Part shown: in pieces, positions 27,117 to 36,279 of the stretch | Numbering within the stretch: position 1 is the first letter of the stretch | Layout: each line of letters opens with the position of its first letter | From: Candidatus Methanoperedens sp. | Lineage (GTDB): Archaea; Halobacteriota; Methanosarcinia; Methanosarcinales; Methanoperedenaceae | Length of the DNA stretch: 64,000 nucleotides | Reading direction: 5' to 3' | Assembly (NCBI GenBank): GCA_012026795.1 | Contig: VEPM01000013.1 | Span: 1-64,000, forward strand | The notes under the pieces: generated by a model | What the model was told of the DNA's origin: nothing | Databases searched by the model: none | What the model saw: only the letters and a program-made list of their open reading frames with translations | Position numbers and translations under genes: made by a program

Positions 27117-27301
27117 GGCATCTTCAATCTCATTTTTCCGTCCTCACCTGCACCGATGCGACGGTCATCCCATGTATCGAGAAGGCCTTCCTGCGCCAGC
27201 ACTCCGAGATGCGTCACAATACGGTCTTTCCATGACTCGTCTTTATGGCTGTAGCTTATGAATATCGTGGGTTTTGTCAATACATTCTTTTCCACCTGCA
27301 A
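27113..27301 (-). CDS. N-terminal half of the TIR domain, separated by a frameshift
   Basis: This 62-residue frame carries the start of a TIR domain (KPTIFISYSHKDESWKDRI, then DTWDDRRIGAGED) and ends shortly after. The continuation, with the next TIR helix KNEIEDALKKAS, is in the -1 frame. The change of frame falls at a run of five A on the coding strand (27133-27137). One extra A, or a -1 slip there, rebuilds a complete TIR-STAND-TPR protein of about 925 residues. It is therefore a mutated gene, a sequencing error, or a programmed frameshift. Confidence 0.75.
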   Translation of the reverse strand: MQVEKNVLTKPTIFISYSHKDESWKDRIVTHLGVLAQEGLLDTWDDRRIGAGEDGKMRLKMP

Positions 27302-27537
27302 CCTCCATTTTTTAAATCCACAATAACCACTACATCCTGATTATGAACGCATTCATGTTTGTTGATAACGCAATTGTTGTTTGTGTTATCATATAAATAC
27401 TTTGATGAGCGCCTACTTTTGGTTTTGAAAAAAAAGTTTACTATTTCTTATTGTATTTTCTAGCAAAAAACAACCTAAAATGATTAAATACCTGCCATTT
27501 GACATGATTAACAGGATCGGCAGAATACGATTTTAGA

Positions 27538-27870
27538 TGAGTGAGGAGAGTAAGCCCCTTTATGTTCAGTGCAAGGGGCGAGTGCCCCTGTAGCGCTTTT
27601 GCGGCATTCAGCTATGCGCCGTACTCGGACAGGTCTGGACTGCCCTTTAATGCCCTATTTCGGCTTGCACCCGCGTGGATTCGCCGTTCCATCCGCATAC
27701 GCAAAGACCATCATCCTTTCGGAATCATCGCATTAAAAGCGCTGCGGTATCGTTTCTGTTCCAGAGCCAGGATTCTCACCCTACATGCTTGCGCATGTCC
27801 GCGGTCCAGATGGTGAGGGGACTTTCCTCAGCAGACAAGCTGCCGGCGGCCGCTCTTCCTCTCTCACCCT
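27538..27870 (-). ncRNA. rnpB: RNase P RNA (archaeal)
   Basis: On the minus strand the sequence shows the conserved RNase P RNA elements: GAGGAAAGTCCCC (CR-I) near the 5' end, GGAACAGAAACGATAC (CR-IV), and helix P1 closing the ends (5' GTGAGAGAG with 3' CTCTCCTCAC). The length of about 333 bases is normal for archaeal type A RNA. Exact ends are estimated from P1. ORFs called in this interval are shadows. The protein partners Rpp30 and Pop5 are at 44.7-45.7 kb. Confidence 0.95.
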
Positions 27871-27895
27871 ATAATTGGTGAGGCATGGTTTATAA

Positions 27896-28171
27896 TTACC
27901 GACGCAGCAAAAACTCTTTGGAATCTCCCTTGAATTGTTCCCGGATGACTTCTATGCCTGTCACTTTTGCATATTGCGGACCTTCCCTGCACCACTCCAG
28001 CATTTTTTCAATTGCGTCCTTTTCACCTTCAAAAACAGCTTCCACGCGCCCGTCAGCAAGGTTCCTGACCCAGCCGTAAAGACCTAATTTATTCGCCATG
28101 TCCTTAGTGCTTGACCTGAAGAACACACCCTGAACCTTCCCCGAAATAAAAACATGAGCCCTGGAATTCAT
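27896..28171 (-). CDS. acyP: Acylphosphatase
   Basis: The 91-residue enzyme hydrolyses acyl phosphates. It has the phosphate cradle GKVQGVFFR (11-19) with the catalytic Arg at the end, and the second motif LYGWVRNLADGRVEAVFEG with the catalytic Asn. Size and motif order are exactly those of the family. It lies between the RNase P RNA gene and a phosphoribosyltransferase gene, 11 bases after the latter's stop. Confidence 0.96.
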   Translation of the reverse strand: MNSRAHVFISGKVQGVFFRSSTKDMANKLGLYGWVRNLADGRVEAVFEGEKDAIEKMLEWCREGPQYAKVTGIEVIREQFKGDSKEFLLRR

Positions 28172-28182
28172 TATTTATCCTT

Positions 28183-28851
28183 TTAAGGTTCTACTTTTTC
28201 CCATAATATCTTTTTGTTTTTTCCACTTTTTTTGATATATCTCATTTTGTGAAAATCATTCAGCATTTCAAGAAGATCTTTTCTTGAAATTGTTATATTA
28301 AAATTGTCCAGAAGACCTTTTTTGATCTCTTCATTGGTTGCTGGTTTAGCCAGTAATTCTTGAACGAATCCGGCCAGGTCTTCATAAAAAGCCCATGGAT
28401 ATATTATCCAGTTCCATTCATCAAGTTCTTTGCCCCAATAATCCGGAACTACAGTTGAACTGGTTTTATAATGGAGAACCGCAGTCCTGATTTCCATGGG
28501 ATTTTTTTGTTTCAGGTAATCCAATATTACAGAAAAACTATCCCCTGTATCTGCAACATCATCCACAATAAGTACATTTTTCCCGGAGATATCCGTTTCT
28601 TTAGGAAGCGAGAATTTTATCCTTGCAGTCTCATGTTTTGAAGCGATTCCCCAGTGTTCTGTCCTTATTGATGCAAGGTCGTCCAGCAAAAGAAAATCGC
28701 ATATCATACGCGCTGGAACAAGCCCACCTCTTGCGACCCCTATAATAATATCAGGATTATATCCTGATTCAATTATTTTATGTGCAAGCGTTCTTGCAAG
28801 CCTGTAAGCTTTATCCCAGCTTACGGTATAACATTTAATAGAATTATCCAT
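28183..28851 (-). CDS. Phosphoribosyltransferase (purine/xanthine type)
   Basis: The 222-residue protein has a type I phosphoribosyltransferase fold with the PRPP-binding motif VLIVDDVADTGDS and the loop VARGGLVPAR. The short flanking motifs (YWGKELDEWNWIIYPWAF) are those of archaeal xanthine/hypoxanthine-guanine phosphoribosyltransferases. An extra C-terminal segment of about 65 residues has a winged-helix look (NITISRKDLLEMLNDFHKM). It would salvage purine bases with PRPP. It probably shares a transcript with acyP. Confidence 0.85.
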   Translation of the reverse strand: MDNSIKCYTVSWDKAYRLARTLAHKIIESGYNPDIIIGVARGGLVPARMICDFLLLDDLASIRTEHWGIASKHETARIKFSLPKETDISGKNVLIVDDVADTGDSFSVILDYLKQKNPMEIRTAVLHYKTSSTVVPDYWGKELDEWNWIIYPWAFYEDLAGFVQELLAKPATNEEIKKGLLDNFNITISRKDLLEMLNDFHKMRYIKKSGKNKKILWEKVEP

Positions 28852-28878
28852 TAATATAAAAAAGAAAGAGAATGGGAT

Positions 28879-29739
28879 CTACAGGAGTCCCGATCTTTGC
28901 AGTAGCATCAAATCCTCGGTATTCAGTTTCTCACCAAGTTTGAACTGGGCATATACCTCTTCAGCTTCCTTCTTGGCCTGCTCTCGTATGGATTCGTCCT
29001 TACCTTCTTTTGTCTTCCTCTTTAATCCGATGATCACTTTATTGATCTCCCGGATTTCTTTCTGGGTCTGGATGAACAACCTGTGCTGTTCATCAGCAGC
29101 TTCCTGGGCTTTCACAAATTCCTTATGTGCGGCATCAGATTCTGCTCTTATTGTATCAGCTTCCTTGAATATCACGATCATCTTATCATGATACTGCTGT
29201 GCTGCATCAGCAAATTCCTTGACTTTGTTATGATGCACCAATGCTTCATCGCGAAGAGCCTGGGCCTGTTCAAGTAAGGTCTTTAATTCGGTATTGCCTT
29301 CAAGCTGCTGTTTTTTGTGCTTGAGCTCATCTGTCAGTTTTGTTATACTATCAACAAGTTCCCGTTCCTTTGCAGGTGTCATTACCTCGGTCTGCTGCCT
29401 GAATTCCAGCCCGTCGATCTGTTTTTTTAATTCTTTAAGTGAAGGGCCGTCACCGAGATTGAGGCCTTTGCGGATCTTATCGATTTCCGCGTAAATTTTA
29501 TTAGCTTGATCATTTAATTCGTCGCGCTTGAGTTTGGATTGGGCAACCTGTTCGTTATTCTCATCACGCAACTTTTTAAGTTGTTGTGCCTCTTCAATAA
29601 GCTCTTTTGTGCGTTTGTTTAAATCATTCCTTTTCGCAGCACATTTACTCGCTTCAAGATTGAATTCATTTCTTTTTTCCTTATACTCTTCCGACTTGTC
29701 TTTTAAGTCACCTTTTCTACCCTGTAATTCATTTAGCAA
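28879..29739 (-). CDS. Archaeal long coiled-coil protein
   Basis: Nearly the whole protein is charged heptad coiled coil (E, K, Q, L rich, from LLNELQGRKGDL to the C-terminus). It matches in style the conserved archaeal coiled-coil family sometimes misannotated as phosphoserine phosphatase (DUF7121-like). I place the start at TTG 29739 because a perfect AAGGAGG lies 8 bases before it. The open frame continues to an ATG at 29847, adding a cysteine-rich stretch of 36 residues, which I consider untranslated or unproven. Confidence 0.75.
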   Translation of the reverse strand: MLNELQGRKGDLKDKSEEYKEKRNEFNLEASKCAAKRNDLNKRTKELIEEAQQLKKLRDENNEQVAQSKLKRDELNDQANKIYAEIDKIRKGLNLGDGPSLKELKKQIDGLEFRQQTEVMTPAKERELVDSITKLTDELKHKKQQLEGNTELKTLLEQAQALRDEALVHHNKVKEFADAAQQYHDKMIVIFKEADTIRAESDAAHKEFVKAQEAADEQHRLFIQTQKEIREINKVIIGLKRKTKEGKDESIREQAKKEAEEVYAQFKLGEKLNTEDLMLLQRSGLL

Positions 29740-30014
29740 CCTATAGTCCTCCTTTTCCAACAACCGTTGGGGATTATGCATTTCATCATGCACGATACAT
29801 GTCCCGGATAACCCGGAACAGCCTTGCGGCTCATCACATTTATACAATGATTGTGGGCATTGTTGCCAGATTAATATTTTGAATCTTCAAAATAATTATG
29901 TCCGGAGATGAACTCCAAATCACTGCATTATGAGTGAATGATTTCTCCTCATGCTATCACATTCCTTTTAACCTTTTCGGCAGGGAAAAAAGAAACCAGG
30001 AAGTGAAATAAAAC

Positions 30015-31148
30015 TCACTTCTCAATAATCGTTTCCTCTATCTTTATCCCGAAATGCCTCGCTGTCGCCTCAAAATAAACCATAACCTCATCGCCTTCTT
30101 TAAGCGCGGTCACGGGAACGGGTTTCCCATCGCTTCCTACAAGCTTTATGGTCTCAGCATTCTGAAGCAGCGTCTTAATCCTTGTCCCTTCAACCTCTGC
30201 TTCCACAAGCATCAGCGGGCGGCGCTCTATCTTGACCCTTCCCACGACAGCAGGACGTGTTTCGCCCTTCGAATCCACTATCAGGACCTCATCACCCGAT
30301 GCAAGCTCCGAGAGGTAGCGAGTCTTTTCTCCAACCCTGATATAAGCATGCACAGCACCTGCATTGACCCTGAACGGGCGCGCTGCTACATACGGGCTTT
30401 CCTCGGATTCCGAATGCACAAGAAATAATCCGTTGCTTTGCGAACCAATGAGCATTCCTTCACCAGGTACCATCAGGGAGGCGGTATCCACGCATACCCT
30501 GTCACCCATTCCGACGGGTTTCACTCTGGTCACAGTGGCTTTAACCAGGGGGATATTTTCCATTCCCGACCTGTCCCTGACAGCTGTAACTTTCTTTATC
30601 TCGGAAAGATTATCAGTATCAAGAAGCACTCCATCCGAGCCATGTTCAAGCGTTTCAAGGGCAAGTTTTGCTTCTTCTGCATTCTGTACGCCTGCTATTA
30701 TCTCAACATCAAGTTTCTGCAAACCAGCGATCAGGTTCTCAAGAGGAATGACTTTCCAGTCCGTTCCGATCACAACAAGGTAATCACATGATTTCCCAAG
30801 CTCGACCGCGAATTGCTCATATTTCTTGTTCTTGATTACCACGTAACCTGCCACTGTTTTGCCTTCTCTCGTTAAATGCTGAGCCTGTGCAATATCCCCG
30901 GAATCTGCATAGTCTGAGGGAAGTTTGGTTGTTCCATCACCTTCGCTCCCTTTACCAACGATCACTATGTCGGCCTCTTCAGACGGCGCAGCGATCTTGA
31001 TATTTCCCAGTTCCCGGACTTTCGAAATATCGTCTGCATTCAAAAATACAGCGTCAGCCCCGGATTCAAGGCCAGTGGTGATGCGAGGCTTATTCTCTTC
31101 CCAGGAACTTGCGTCTGCTTTTATCCACACTGATTTGGCTTTTTTCAC
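30015..31148 (-). CDS. 3-dehydroquinate synthase II (AroB')
   Basis: This 377-residue enzyme belongs to the archaeal family (MJ1249 type) that oxidatively deaminates and cyclises 2-amino-3,7-dideoxy-D-threo-hept-6-ulosonate to 3-dehydroquinate with NAD. Recognisable segments are KSVWIKAD at the start, [17 protein letters not shown] in the middle and [10 protein letters not shown]. It replaces bacterial AroB. Its ATG overlaps the stop of the ADH synthase gene, which supplies its substrate, so the two are one operon. Confidence 0.94.
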   Translation of the reverse strand: MKKAKSVWIKADASSWEENKPRITTGLESGADAVFLNADDISKVRELGNIKIAAPSEEADIVIVGKGSEGDGTTKLPSDYADSGDIAQAQHLTREGKTVAGYVVIKNKKYEQFAVELGKSCDYLVVIGTDWKVIPLENLIAGLQKLDVEIIAGVQNAEEAKLALETLEHGSDGVLLDTDNLSEIKKVTAVRDRSGMENIPLVKATVTRVKPVGMGDRVCVDTASLMVPGEGMLIGSQSNGLFLVHSESEESPYVAARPFRVNAGAVHAYIRVGEKTRYLSELASGDEVLIVDSKGETRPAVVGRVKIERRPLMLVEAEVEGTRIKTLLQNAETIKLVGSDGKPVPVTALKEGDEVMVYFEATARHFGIKIEETIIEK

Positions 31149-31942
31149 CGCACAGCCTCCATGGCATCTTCCACACTCAGGCCTTTATGAACCACAAGTG
31201 TCAGTGCACGGGTCATTGTTGTTGGATTTTCGTGCTGGAATACATTACGTCCTATCGCAACACCGCGCCCGCCTGCATCAATTGCTCCGCGGACCATTTC
31301 GAGGAACTCCTCATCAGTATTGGTCTTCGGGCCTCCTGCCATAACGACCGGCGCAGGACAACCTTCCACTACAGCCCTGAACGTGTCAACATCGCCTGTA
31401 TAATTTGTTTTTATGATATCCGCACCCAATTCAGCGCCAGCTCTTGCCACATGGGCAACAAGTTCAGGGTCATTTGAGTTCTTTATGCCTTTTCCGCGCG
31501 GATACATCATCGCTATCAGGGGCATCCCCCAGGCATCGCACTGCTCTGAGACCGAGCCAAGTTTTTGCAGCTGGTCGGCTTCTGTTTCAGAACCAATGTT
31601 AATATGAACGCTTACCGCATCTGCTCCCATTTTGATCGCTTCTTCTACTGTGCACACCTGTACCTTGTCATTGGGGTCAGGCCCAAGCGCCGTGGATGCG
31701 CTCATATGAATGATCAGGCCGATATCCCGTCCGTAGCCGCGGTGGCCGTGTTTTGCCATCCCTTTTTGTAAAAGGACCGCGTTTGCACCCCCGTCTGCAA
31801 CTTTGTTCACCATTTCCGCAAGATTTACAATTCCGGTTATCGGTCCCATGGAAATCCCATGGTCCATAGGAATTATTACCATGTTCCTGCTTTCCCTGTC
31901 CATGATGCGTTCAAGTCTTATTTTCTTACCAATTTCTGACAT
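31145..31942 (-). CDS. 2-amino-3,7-dideoxy-D-threo-hept-6-ulosonate synthase
   Basis: The enzyme (MJ0400 type, fructose-bisphosphate-aldolase-like) transaldolises a methylglyoxal-derived sugar phosphate with aspartate semialdehyde in the archaeal aromatic pathway. It starts [18 protein letters not shown], has MDHGISMGP, and the Schiff-base Lys in [18 protein letters not shown] binds phosphate. The start is the ATG at 31942, 6 bases after AAGGTG; an earlier GTG lies inside that site. A palindrome sits over the likely transcription start upstream. Confidence 0.94.
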   Translation of the reverse strand: MSEIGKKIRLERIMDRESRNMVIIPMDHGISMGPITGIVNLAEMVNKVADGGANAVLLQKGMAKHGHRGYGRDIGLIIHMSASTALGPDPNDKVQVCTVEEAIKMGADAVSVHINIGSETEADQLQKLGSVSEQCDAWGMPLIAMMYPRGKGIKNSNDPELVAHVARAGAELGADIIKTNYTGDVDTFRAVVEGCPAPVVMAGGPKTNTDEEFLEMVRGAIDAGGRGVAIGRNVFQHENPTTMTRALTLVVHKGLSVEDAMEAVR

Positions 31943-31967
31943 TATAATCACCTTTTAATCAATTTTA

Positions 31968-31990
31968 TGTTAGTATGTGACACACTAACA
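31968..31990. promoter_or_regulatory. Near-perfect 23-base palindrome at the promoter of the aromatic operon
   Basis: The arms 31968-31978 and 31980-31990 match at 10 of 11 positions around a single central base; the outer half-site is TGTTAGT. On the minus strand a TATA box (TTTATATA) lies about 25 bases upstream of its centre, so the palindrome covers the expected transcription start. That is the position of a repressor operator. The regulator is unknown. Confidence 0.65.
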
Positions 31991-32057
31991 TGGTAATGAC
32001 GATATATAAATTTAACGATTTTGGTTTGTCAATGAAAGATACCAAAAGAATTGATCG

Positions 32058-32954
32058 CTATCTGTAGAAAAGTCTCTTCTGTTCTTCCATCTTCACAAAT
32101 ACCCAGGGGACAAAAAAAACTGATGAAAATCCAAGTGCAACATATTTTACATATGCAAAAACAGGAAATGTTAAGGATAATATCCATGAAATTAAGTAAA
32201 TCGAGCCCAAAAATAAAATGCCAATAGATGCCCTCCTAACCTTCTGTTCCTTATTTTTCGCATCTTTAAATCCGATCTTTTCCTCCTCCAATAAATAACC
32301 TACTCCTATAGAAGCCATTACAAGCCCCAATTCGATCTGTTGTTCCAAAAGACTTCCCTGCAAAGATGCTGCTAAAATAAGTATTAACGGGAGAAACAAA
32401 GCAATAAGATATTTTGAATTGAGACTTTGTTCATTAATTATTTTGAGCATTTTCGGCTCTCCTTTGTGTGAAATAAATGCGACCATGAGACCAAAAATAA
32501 TACCCCCGGTCACATCGCCCGGATAATGGACGCCAAGATATAACCGCGACAATGAAACAAGGATTACCATAACAGCGCCGACCATGATGATCCGTTTTTT
32601 CTTGCTTCGGATTCCCAGGTAACCCCAGAAACCCGATGAAACCTGCGCATGACCGCTGGGGAATCCAAAATTATTTTCTGTAACTTTATGAAGGTAGTCA
32701 GGAGGTCTTGGCATACTGAACAGGCTCTTGGCAATTAGCGCCGTGTATGCAGAAAACATAATTAAATACATTGCCCTGATGCCTGTTTTTTTGTTAAGGC
32801 ACCAGAAGATGAGCGATGCAAGAAATATATATACAGTCTCACTGCCTGCATTAGTTATAATCTTGAATAATATATCCAGTAAAGGAGTGCCAATATCGCG
32901 AAAAAATATATTGATATTTTCGTTGAAAAGGAATTGGACAGGGCCTGAATCCAT
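32058..32954 (-). CDS. PAP2-superfamily membrane phosphatase
   Basis: This 298-residue multi-helix protein has the three phosphatase motifs of the PAP2 family: KSLFSMPRP, PSGHAQ and SRLYLGVHYPGD. Family members dephosphorylate lipid phosphates or polyprenyl pyrophosphate at the membrane surface. The last 130 residues add four more hydrophobic helices not needed for catalysis. The gene is monocistronic. The substrate cannot be told from sequence. Confidence 0.88.
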   Translation of the reverse strand: MDSGPVQFLFNENINIFFRDIGTPLLDILFKIITNAGSETVYIFLASLIFWCLNKKTGIRAMYLIMFSAYTALIAKSLFSMPRPPDYLHKVTENNFGFPSGHAQVSSGFWGYLGIRSKKKRIIMVGAVMVILVSLSRLYLGVHYPGDVTGGIIFGLMVAFISHKGEPKMLKIINEQSLNSKYLIALFLPLILILAASLQGSLLEQQIELGLVMASIGVGYLLEEEKIGFKDAKNKEQKVRRASIGILFLGSIYLISWILSLTFPVFAYVKYVALGFSSVFFVPWVFVKMEEQKRLFYR

Positions 32955-33023
32955 ATCTTTAAACCAGAATAGATGGATTCAGAAAAGTAATCCGCATATA
33001 CAATCCTTATATTCAAATGATAT

Positions 33024-33072
33024 TAACCGCAGAACGCGGATAAACACAGATTGGTATCTGCGTTCATACTGA
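33024..33072. repeat. Degenerate copy of the CGCAGA/CACAGAT repeat family
   Basis: The sequence from ACCGCAGAACGCGGATAAAC onward, through CACAGAT and then ATCTGCGTTCAT, forms a small hairpin (CAGAT/ATCTG around TGGT). It resembles the CACAGATGAA-type repeats that bracket the GxxExxY gene at 59.3-59.7 kb. Confidence 0.45.
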
Positions 33073-33079
33073 TTATTAT

Positions 33080-33259
33080 TTATGATCCTTTTACAATAGC
33101 TTTTGGTGAGCGTGCTATCTTCTTGCGCTTTGCGCCTTCAGAAGTATATCGCTGCATCGGGCCGGGGCGTTTGTGGGTGAGTTCGGCTTCGGGGACCATT
33201 ATTATGTTCCCTTTTCGTCCTTTGACTCTGCCCCATTTTGTTATACCTGTTTTTCCCAT
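33080..33259 (-). CDS. Small basic protein, DUF5350-like
   Basis: A 59-residue, strongly basic protein (GKTGITKWGRVKGRKGN at the start; AKRKKIARSPK near the end). It resembles the DUF5350 family found in methanogens; function unknown, though the charge suggests nucleic-acid or ribosome contact. The start chosen is the second Met, 11 bases after a GGAGG site. Confidence 0.7.
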   Translation of the reverse strand: MGKTGITKWGRVKGRKGNIIMVPEAELTHKRPGPMQRYTSEGAKRKKIARSPKAIVKGS

Positions 33260-33311
33260 GAAATTTATATCCTCCAATGATTTAGTTTGGCTTCAGAATA
33301 CTTCCGTTTAT

Positions 33312-34331
33312 TCATAAACCTTTCCCCGTTTCAACGTCATACTCATCGAAAATTTCTCCAACAAGTTCTTCCAGTATATCTTCAATGGATACTAATCCGA
33401 TAACCCTCCCATTATCGTCCACTACTACTGAAATATTCATTTTCTTTTGCTGAAGTTCTTTCATGATCGGATAAATTTTGCGCCCGCCTCTTACGACCAG
33501 GGTCGGGCGCAAAACCTGACGAATTTTTATCCAGCTCAGCTCATGATCATTGAACTTCAGGAAATCTTTTGCATAAACCATCCCTGTGATATTATCAAGC
33601 GTTTCTTTATAAACAGGTATCCTTGAATGGCCGGATTCATTAATTAAAGCAAGCGCAGTATCGAGGGTATTTGATTCCTCAATGCACACTATTTTTTCAA
33701 GCGGAGTCATCACTCCTGTTGCTTTTGTGTCAGATAATTCAAAAACATTGTGTATTATCTCCCTTTCGTGTTTTTCGATCGTCCCTTCCTTTTCCCCGAC
33801 TCTTAGCATCATTTTAATTTTTTCTTCTGTGACGAAGGGATGCTGCACACGTTCCTTTCCGCCAAAGCGTACGATCAGGAAGTTTATGGATTCGGTTAAA
33901 ACCCAGACAAGCGGGCTTAAGATAAATATCACCGTTCGTATGGGTTTTGCTACATGCAATGCTATCGATTCGGGATGTCTTGAAGCAAGAGTTTTAGGAA
34001 AAACTTCCCCGAAAACAAGAATGAACATAGTCATGACTGCTGTAGCTATTGCGATACCACTGTTTCCAAAGGTATGAAGCGCTGCGTCTGCTGCCAGCAC
34101 TGAAGCGCTGATGTTGACGATATTGTTGCCGATCAGGATCGCGGTAAGGAACTGTTCAGGATTTTCAAGCAATTCTAATATTACTGTTGCATTTTTATTC
34201 CCCGTATCTGCAAGATGCCTGATCCGTATTTTATTTATTGAGATAAGTGCTGTCTCTGAACCGGAAAAAAAAGCAGATAGTACAACCAATATCGATATAA
34301 TAAAAATTTCAATTGCTAACGGGAAATCCAT
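33312..34331 (-). CDS. CNNM/CorC-type membrane protein with CBS pair
   Basis: The 339-residue protein has an N-terminal CNNM (DUF21) domain with about four helices (SAFFSGSETALISINKIRI; GEVFPKTLASRHPE) and a pair of CBS domains (GVMTPLEKIV; VDDNGRVIGLVSIEDILEELVGEI). It lacks the CorC_HlyC C-terminal domain. Relatives are Mg2+ or divalent-cation exporters with nucleotide-sensing CBS modules. It ends the hemA-side transcript, 3 bases from the hemA stop. Confidence 0.9.
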   Translation of the reverse strand: MDFPLAIEIFIISILVVLSAFFSGSETALISINKIRIRHLADTGNKNATVILELLENPEQFLTAILIGNNIVNISASVLAADAALHTFGNSGIAIATAVMTMFILVFGEVFPKTLASRHPESIALHVAKPIRTVIFILSPLVWVLTESINFLIVRFGGKERVQHPFVTEEKIKMMLRVGEKEGTIEKHEREIIHNVFELSDTKATGVMTPLEKIVCIEESNTLDTALALINESGHSRIPVYKETLDNITGMVYAKDFLKFNDHELSWIKIRQVLRPTLVVRGGRKIYPIMKELQQKKMNISVVVDDNGRVIGLVSIEDILEELVGEIFDEYDVETGKGL

Positions 34332-34334
34332 CAG

Positions 34335-35588
34335 TTATTTGACCTTTTTTCCATTTAATTTAAATAACTCTGAAACCGTATCCAAAAATCTTTCATCGTC
34401 ATGTTCCGCTGCATTCCTGAGGATCTTTGTTGGTTCTGCAAGGATCTGTTTGGCAAAAGAATTTGTCATATCATCCAGGACTTCACGCTCTATATCCCCG
34501 ATCGTATGTCTTGACTTAAGTTTATTTATTGCAGCTTCCCGCTCTTGTTCCCGAATTTTTTCAACTTTAGAATAAAGTGCCGAAATGATGCTGTCCGCCA
34601 TCTGACGCTTATACTGTCGTTTAAGAAGAGCAAGTTCTTCTTCAATAATGAGCTCAGCTTTTTTTGCTTCAGCCCTTCGTTTATCAAGGTTTGCGTCGCT
34701 GATGCTTCTTAAACTGTCGATATTATAAAGGCTCACACCCGGCAGGTCGCCTGAACTGCTTTCGATATTCCTGGGGTTGCCAATGTCTACCAGCATGATA
34801 CTCTTTTTTCGTTTTTCCAGTAGTCTTGACATTATTTCCTGTGTTAAAACAAAATGAGGTGCCTTCGTAGCGCTTATTACAACATCGGATCTGGGAATAT
34901 ATTCTTCCATTTCCTCATACGGCACGGCTTCACCCTGTAATTCACACGCCAGGGCCTTTGCTTTATCAAATGTCCTGTTAGCCACGTAAATAACCTTAAT
35001 ATCCTTATTAGCAAGCGCTTTTGCAACAAGTGTTCCCATCTCTCCTGCACCTATTACCATTACTGTTTTTCCGTCAAGCCCGCCTAACTCCTTTTCAGCC
35101 AGTTCCACTGCTGCCGAACCAATAGATACCGAACCTTTGTTTATCCCGGTCTCATTCCGGGTACGCTTTCCAACCTGTATCGACTTATTGAACGCAGTAT
35201 CAAGGACCTTTCCAACGGCCCCTGCCTTCTTTGCCATCTGGAACAATTCTTTTACCTGCCCGAGGATCTGGTCTTCACCCACGATCATCGATTCAAGACC
35301 TGAAGTCAGGCGCAAAAGATGCCGGAGTGATTCTTCATGGTCTAGGAAATCAATGATCCTTGAAGAAACTTTCATGTGTTTTGCAAATTCAAAAAGTACT
35401 TTGCTTCCTTTTGGCGAAACAACATAAACTTCGACACGGTTACAGGTTTTAAGTACGGCGCATTCCTCTACAAGTTCATGTGATTTAAGATGTACCAGAA
35501 GCTGGTCTATGCCTCCATGCCATGCGCTTTCCATTTCCACAATGGTCGCTTTGGTATGAGTGATAAGCATGCTTGATATTTCGGTCAT
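34335..35588 (-). CDS. hemA: Glutamyl-tRNA reductase
   Basis: HemA reduces glutamyl-tRNA(Glu) to glutamate semialdehyde, the first step of tetrapyrrole synthesis. The 417-residue protein has the catalytic Cys in VLKTCNRVEVY, the GEDQILGQVKE motif, an NADPH loop GAGEMG, and the C-terminal dimerisation helix. The pathway serves haem, cobamides and F430. It follows sirC and ahbB on the same strand, making a tetrapyrrole cluster. Confidence 0.97.
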   Translation of the reverse strand: MTEISSMLITHTKATIVEMESAWHGGIDQLLVHLKSHELVEECAVLKTCNRVEVYVVSPKGSKVLFEFAKHMKVSSRIIDFLDHEESLRHLLRLTSGLESMIVGEDQILGQVKELFQMAKKAGAVGKVLDTAFNKSIQVGKRTRNETGINKGSVSIGSAAVELAEKELGGLDGKTVMVIGAGEMGTLVAKALANKDIKVIYVANRTFDKAKALACELQGEAVPYEEMEEYIPRSDVVISATKAPHFVLTQEIMSRLLEKRKKSIMLVDIGNPRNIESSSGDLPGVSLYNIDSLRSISDANLDKRRAEAKKAELIIEEELALLKRQYKRQMADSIISALYSKVEKIREQEREAAINKLKSRHTIGDIEREVLDDMTNSFAKQILAEPTKILRNAAEHDDERFLDTVSELFKLNGKKVK

Positions 35589-35620
35589 TGATTGTCCCTG
35601 TTTTTATGTTCGTTTTAACA

Positions 35621-35669
35621 TATATGCTTTGATGCAGCAATTTTTACCTTATATGCTTTGATGCAGCAA
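35621..35669. repeat. 20-base direct repeat at the end of sirC
   Basis: TATATGCTTTGATGCAGCAA occurs at 35621-35640 and again at 35650-35669. The second copy encodes the last residues of SirC (IAASKHI); the first lies just after its stop codon. This is a small local duplication. Confidence 0.85.
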
Positions 35670-36279
35670 TAAATGCTTTTTGATATGATTCTTCAAATCC
35701 TTTCCAAACAACATCATCATTAATTATATTCCATAAGATCTCTTTGCGTTTTTTCCGGTCATCCACAGAGGATTTCAATATTTCCCTGATTTCATTTTGA
35801 AGCCCTGACATTTGTGCAAATTCAGGTGTTATCACTTCTTCTACTTTTTGGCGAATATATTTTGAAAGGGCAGGACTCTGGCCTGCTGTGGAAATACCTA
35901 TCACAATATCGCCCCGCCTGATAACTGACGGGACTATAATATCTCCGATATCATCCACACGATTTACAAATTTTCCCTCATCTCTTGCGATTTTTGCTAT
36001 TCTCTCATTAAATACAGCGTCATTGGTAGCCGGAATTACAATAAAGGCTTTTTTCAGGTAAGAGAGAATGTCTTTTTCGGTAATATCTTTAACTTTTATC
36101 GATTTTATCTTTCCCAGCTCATAAAATCTATTCAATCCTGATGTAAATTCCTTGCTTATGACAGTCACTATAGCATGTTCACAAAAAAGAGATGCTTTCC
36201 GCTCACCTACTTCTCCACCTCCAAAAATTATGACCTCTTTTTCCTTAAGGTCAAGCATAAGAGGTAAAAAATCACTCAT
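35644..36279 (-). CDS. Precorrin-2 dehydrogenase / siroheme synthase
   Basis: The 211-residue protein has the Met8p/CysG-B fold: LPLMLDLKEKEVIIFGGGEVGERKA, then VIPATNDAVFNE and GISTAGQSPALSKYIR. It oxidises precorrin-2 to sirohydrochlorin and may insert iron. No methyltransferase domain is attached. Siroheme is the entry to the archaeal haem pathway, which fits the adjacent ahbB. The ATG overlaps the ahbB stop. Confidence 0.93.
   Translation of the reverse strand: MSDFLPLMLDLKEKEVIIFGGGEVGERKASLFCEHAIVTVISKEFTSGLNRFYELGKIKSIKVKDITEKDILSYLKKAFIVIPATNDAVFNERIAKIARDEGKFVNRVDDIGDIIVPSVIRRGDIVIGISTAGQSPALSKYIRQKVEEVITPEFAQMSGLQNEIREILKSSVDDRKKRKEILWNIINDDVVWKGFEESYQKAFIAASKHIR

Noticed and set aside
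27360-27395. TGATAAC / GTTATCA inverted repeat upstream of the TIR gene
   Set aside because: Only about seven matching bases at each side in AT-rich sequence; could be an operator but not distinguishable from chance.
27541-27881. Open frames of 68-91 codons on the plus strand
   Set aside because: They run antisense through the RNase P RNA gene, have arginine/proline-rich compositions and no ribosome sites.
29740-29847. Cysteine-rich N-terminal extension of the coiled-coil protein
   Set aside because: A perfect AAGGAGG lies 8 bases before the TTG at 29739, and the family normally starts in the coiled coil.
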